From positions 10,368,935-10,432,934 of the forward strand of contig NC_058338.1 of NCBI RefSeq assembly GCF_905475395.1: a stretch of DNA of 64,000 bases. The letters are read 5' to 3'. The DNA is from Chrysoperla carnea (Eukaryota; Arthropoda; Insecta; Neuroptera; Chrysopidae). The translations under genes were made by a program, and so were the position numbers. Under the pieces are notes generated by a model that saw only the letters and a program-made list of their open reading frames with translations, did no database searches and was not told the origin of the DNA. The number at the start of each line of letters is the position of its first letter. Position 1 is the stretch's first letter. Below, piece after piece: positions 62,036 through 64,000 of the stretch.

Positions 62036-62319
62036 CAGGATGCCCAGGCGTAACCGCTTTTGTTGCATAAGGTAGAAAATAAAATCTAAGACGAAAAGTC
62101 CACTTGCACTCTTTGATCCGATGCACTTACAACCGCCTCTTCCTACACATTCACACACTTTCACACTTATACATACTTGCACGGCAGCGTGACTTTGAAG
62201 CTCTCGTGCCTGACTCATGCAGTTTCTTACTACCCCTCCCCTCCCATGTAAGAGAACTTATCTTAGAAGATTTTTTCTACCTGGTATAACAAGGACGTTT
62301 GTTATTCCTGGGCACCCTG
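62036..62319. mobile_element. TA-flanked MITE
   Basis: CAGGATGCCCAGG at 62036-62048 and, inverted, CAGGGTGCCCAGG at 62307-62319 (12 of 13), both bordered by TA. 284 bp, GC-richer than the flanks. Compatible with a Tc1/mariner-like or other TA-targeting DNA transposon. Confidence 0.75.
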
Positions 62320-63504
62320 TAGGTTATAACAGAATATGATAAGGGCTATAATCTACTTTAATATCAATAAATCAAATTAGCAAAACTTCGAAAAATTTAA
62401 AGATATACGTCGCAAGCTCCCGAAAATTTGAAATACACCCCCAAACCCCACTTTTTCCCTTCACTTGTTTACTTTCGAAGTAAATTTCTTTGAAACTTGG
62501 GGTAAAAATCGAAAATATAGAAGATCTAATGTGAAAAACTTTACCTTGAAGACAATAAGTATACAAAAGAATCAAACAGATAAATTAATTAACGGTTATT
62601 AAAGATTTCAAGGAAAAAAGTCAGAATATAATATATATTTTACCTTTTTGTTATAAATGTATTGATTAAGTATCGATTACATCTTTATTACTTACATGAA
62701 ACACGCAAATAAATATCAATCTAATAAAGCGGAGAGTCTAATATTTTAATATCCTATTCAGATAGTAGTGATGTGCCGAATACCCGTATACGTATCCATA
62801 CCTACCCACGGATCTTGGCCAATATTCTTACGGCTCTGTTACATATCTGTAGTAGACATATTTTCTGAGGAATTTGAAGAAATGAATGGCATTTGCACTC
62901 CTGGCTTGTAATCCTGACTTCACGGTTTTCTGTAATTATTTCGATTATTATAAAAAACGTTCCTCTTAAGATCGATCCTTCTTCAGTGATTGGGTTGCTA
63001 ATAATGTTATTTAGCGATTTGATTGGCTGAGAAATTGTTCAAAAAGATTCAAAAACGTAAGGCATGAGCTAACTTCAGTTCCAAAGTGGAATATCTCGAG
63101 ATAAGGACTACGTTCGTTTAAGACTCTAGTATGCTAAAATGGTCTTGCCAACTTCAAGGAAGTATTTCATGGGAAAATTTTTAAAAATAAGAAATTCACT
63201 TTTAGCTGAAGGAGTGGATACGAATTTTTGATGTTGCCAGGTTAAACTTTCATCCTTATATCGAAGTTTTTCTATCATCGAAAAACATTAAACAAAACTT
63301 TCGGAAATAAATATATTTCCGTATATGATATTACTATGAACTCGAGCAGGCCATCTTGGTCTGTTTGATTAGATATATTTGAGATTTATGGTTGTTATTG
63401 TTTTATTGTGACTGTGCCTATTTAAGAGTTACAATAAAACATAAATATTTACTTGATATAATAAAACTAACTCTTACTCACCTGTCTTTGGTAGGTAATT
63501 GATC
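62320..63504. other. Gene-free stretch
   Basis: No repeat or exon that I can support. If the candidate gene at 63505 is real, its promoter or earlier exons should lie here. Confidence 0.35.
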
Positions 63505-63892
63505 ATGTATATCGCAAGCAGTATTGCTGCTGGTAAGCTACTCTTCTTAAATTACTTTCAATTCTTTCTGTTTGTCGACTCAAATTACTTCATCATTTAT
63601 TTATAACATAGGTATAAATAATTGTTTGTATCTAAACAAAACATTCATTTCAATTTTAGTTCCTATACCATATTTTATTTATTTAACTGCAGAATCTGAA
63701 CAATTTTATGAAGAAATTTTAAGACAAAAAATAGACCAAATTTTAACTCTGGAGAGCCTTGATACTCAGAAGTTGCTACATTCCTATAAAATGCATTCAA
63801 AATCATTCCGGGAAGTTTTGAAGGTCGTTGATTACGAATATGAAGTCCAAAAAATTTTTCGATTGGCTTCGACACTAAGGTGTTTTAGTTAA
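63505..63892 (+). CDS. Candidate two-exon gene of unknown function
   Basis: An ATG at 63505 starts MYIASSIAA and the exon ends after G63532 at a good donor (GTAAGC). The next exon begins at 63660 behind ATTTCAATTTTAG and keeps the frame to a TAA at 63890-63892. The spliced product is 86 residues: a short hydrophobic head (PIPYFIYLTA) followed by a charged helical part (EEILRQKIDQI...). A second, stronger-looking acceptor (TTTAACTGCAG, 63694) lies inside exon 2 and would shorten it. I recognise no domain. It could equally be part of a larger gene extending past the window, or chance. Confidence 0.35.
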
Positions 63893-64000
63893 AAGTCATG
63901 CAATTGGCTTTAGGCCCTAGGTGTCTCAAACTTCTAAGTAACGGTTTTGAAATTCACTAGCAAATTTAGAAAAATCACGGATAAATATTTAGCGAAAAAT

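Overview
The window is nuclear DNA from an animal, almost certainly an insect. It is strongly AT-rich and has a spliced aquaporin gene with GT-AG introns, an acidic-headed C2H2 zinc-finger gene, non-LTR retrotransposon remnants, DINE-1-like Helentron derivatives, a canonical short Helitron and many foldback elements. I cannot assign the order. There are no bacterial-style operons, no CRISPR array and no intact viral gene.

Genes occupy the first 12.4 kb and possibly the last 0.5 kb. Positions 3-1775 (+) carry the C-terminal part of a mitochondrial-type valyl-tRNA synthetase that is cut by the window edge. Positions 3378-4361 (+) hold a single-exon eight-finger C2H2 protein with six SUMO-type motifs in its head. 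A ninth finger lies in frame just after the stop and is broken by foreign sequence. An antisense LINE fragment follows at about 4505-5575, and a 70-bp piece of its own reverse-transcriptase ORF has been amplified into nine tandem copies. A complete five-exon aquaporin gene (285 residues) runs on the minus strand from 12409 to 10197. Its last intron is only 45 bp, a multiple of three and free of in-frame stops. At 63505-63892 (+) a two-exon candidate gene of unknown function can be assembled.

The 51 kb between the aquaporin and the candidate gene is a repeat-rich intergenic or intronic desert. I recognise: (a) nine copies of a DINE-1-like Helentron element near 14.7, 15.4, 22.0, 24.2, 25.2, 43.3, 44.2, 50.7 and 59.9 kb; (b) one complete canonical Helitron derivative at 35482-35790 and an end fragment near 61.9 kb; (c) a family of elements with TTAAGGATGT ends at 33.3, 40.6-41.1 and 57.0 kb, with relatives at 29.7 and 46.1 kb; (d) a hAT-type MITE with an exact 8-bp target duplication at 30.4 kb; (e) a TA-flanked MITE at 62.0 kb; (f) foldback or hairpin elements at 8.5, 9.4, 28.9, 38.7, 46.8 and 49.1 kb; (g) a 316-bp tandem monomer at 13.5, 18.1 and 60.8 kb; (h) LINE 3'-end fragments at 16.6, 19.5 and 39.6 kb; (i) tRNA-like SINE or retropseudogene sequences at 2.8, 49.4, 57.9 and 58.6 kb.

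The genes look like unrelated housekeeping or regulatory neighbours: mitochondrial translation, transcription regulation and water transport. I found no evidence for a new multi-gene system. The most interesting items are the in-frame mini-intron of the aquaporin, the SUMO-motif comb and broken ninth finger of the zinc-finger protein, the minisatellite born inside a reverse-transcriptase ORF, and several near-perfect long hairpins. All repeat alignments were made by eye, so element boundaries may be off by a few bases.
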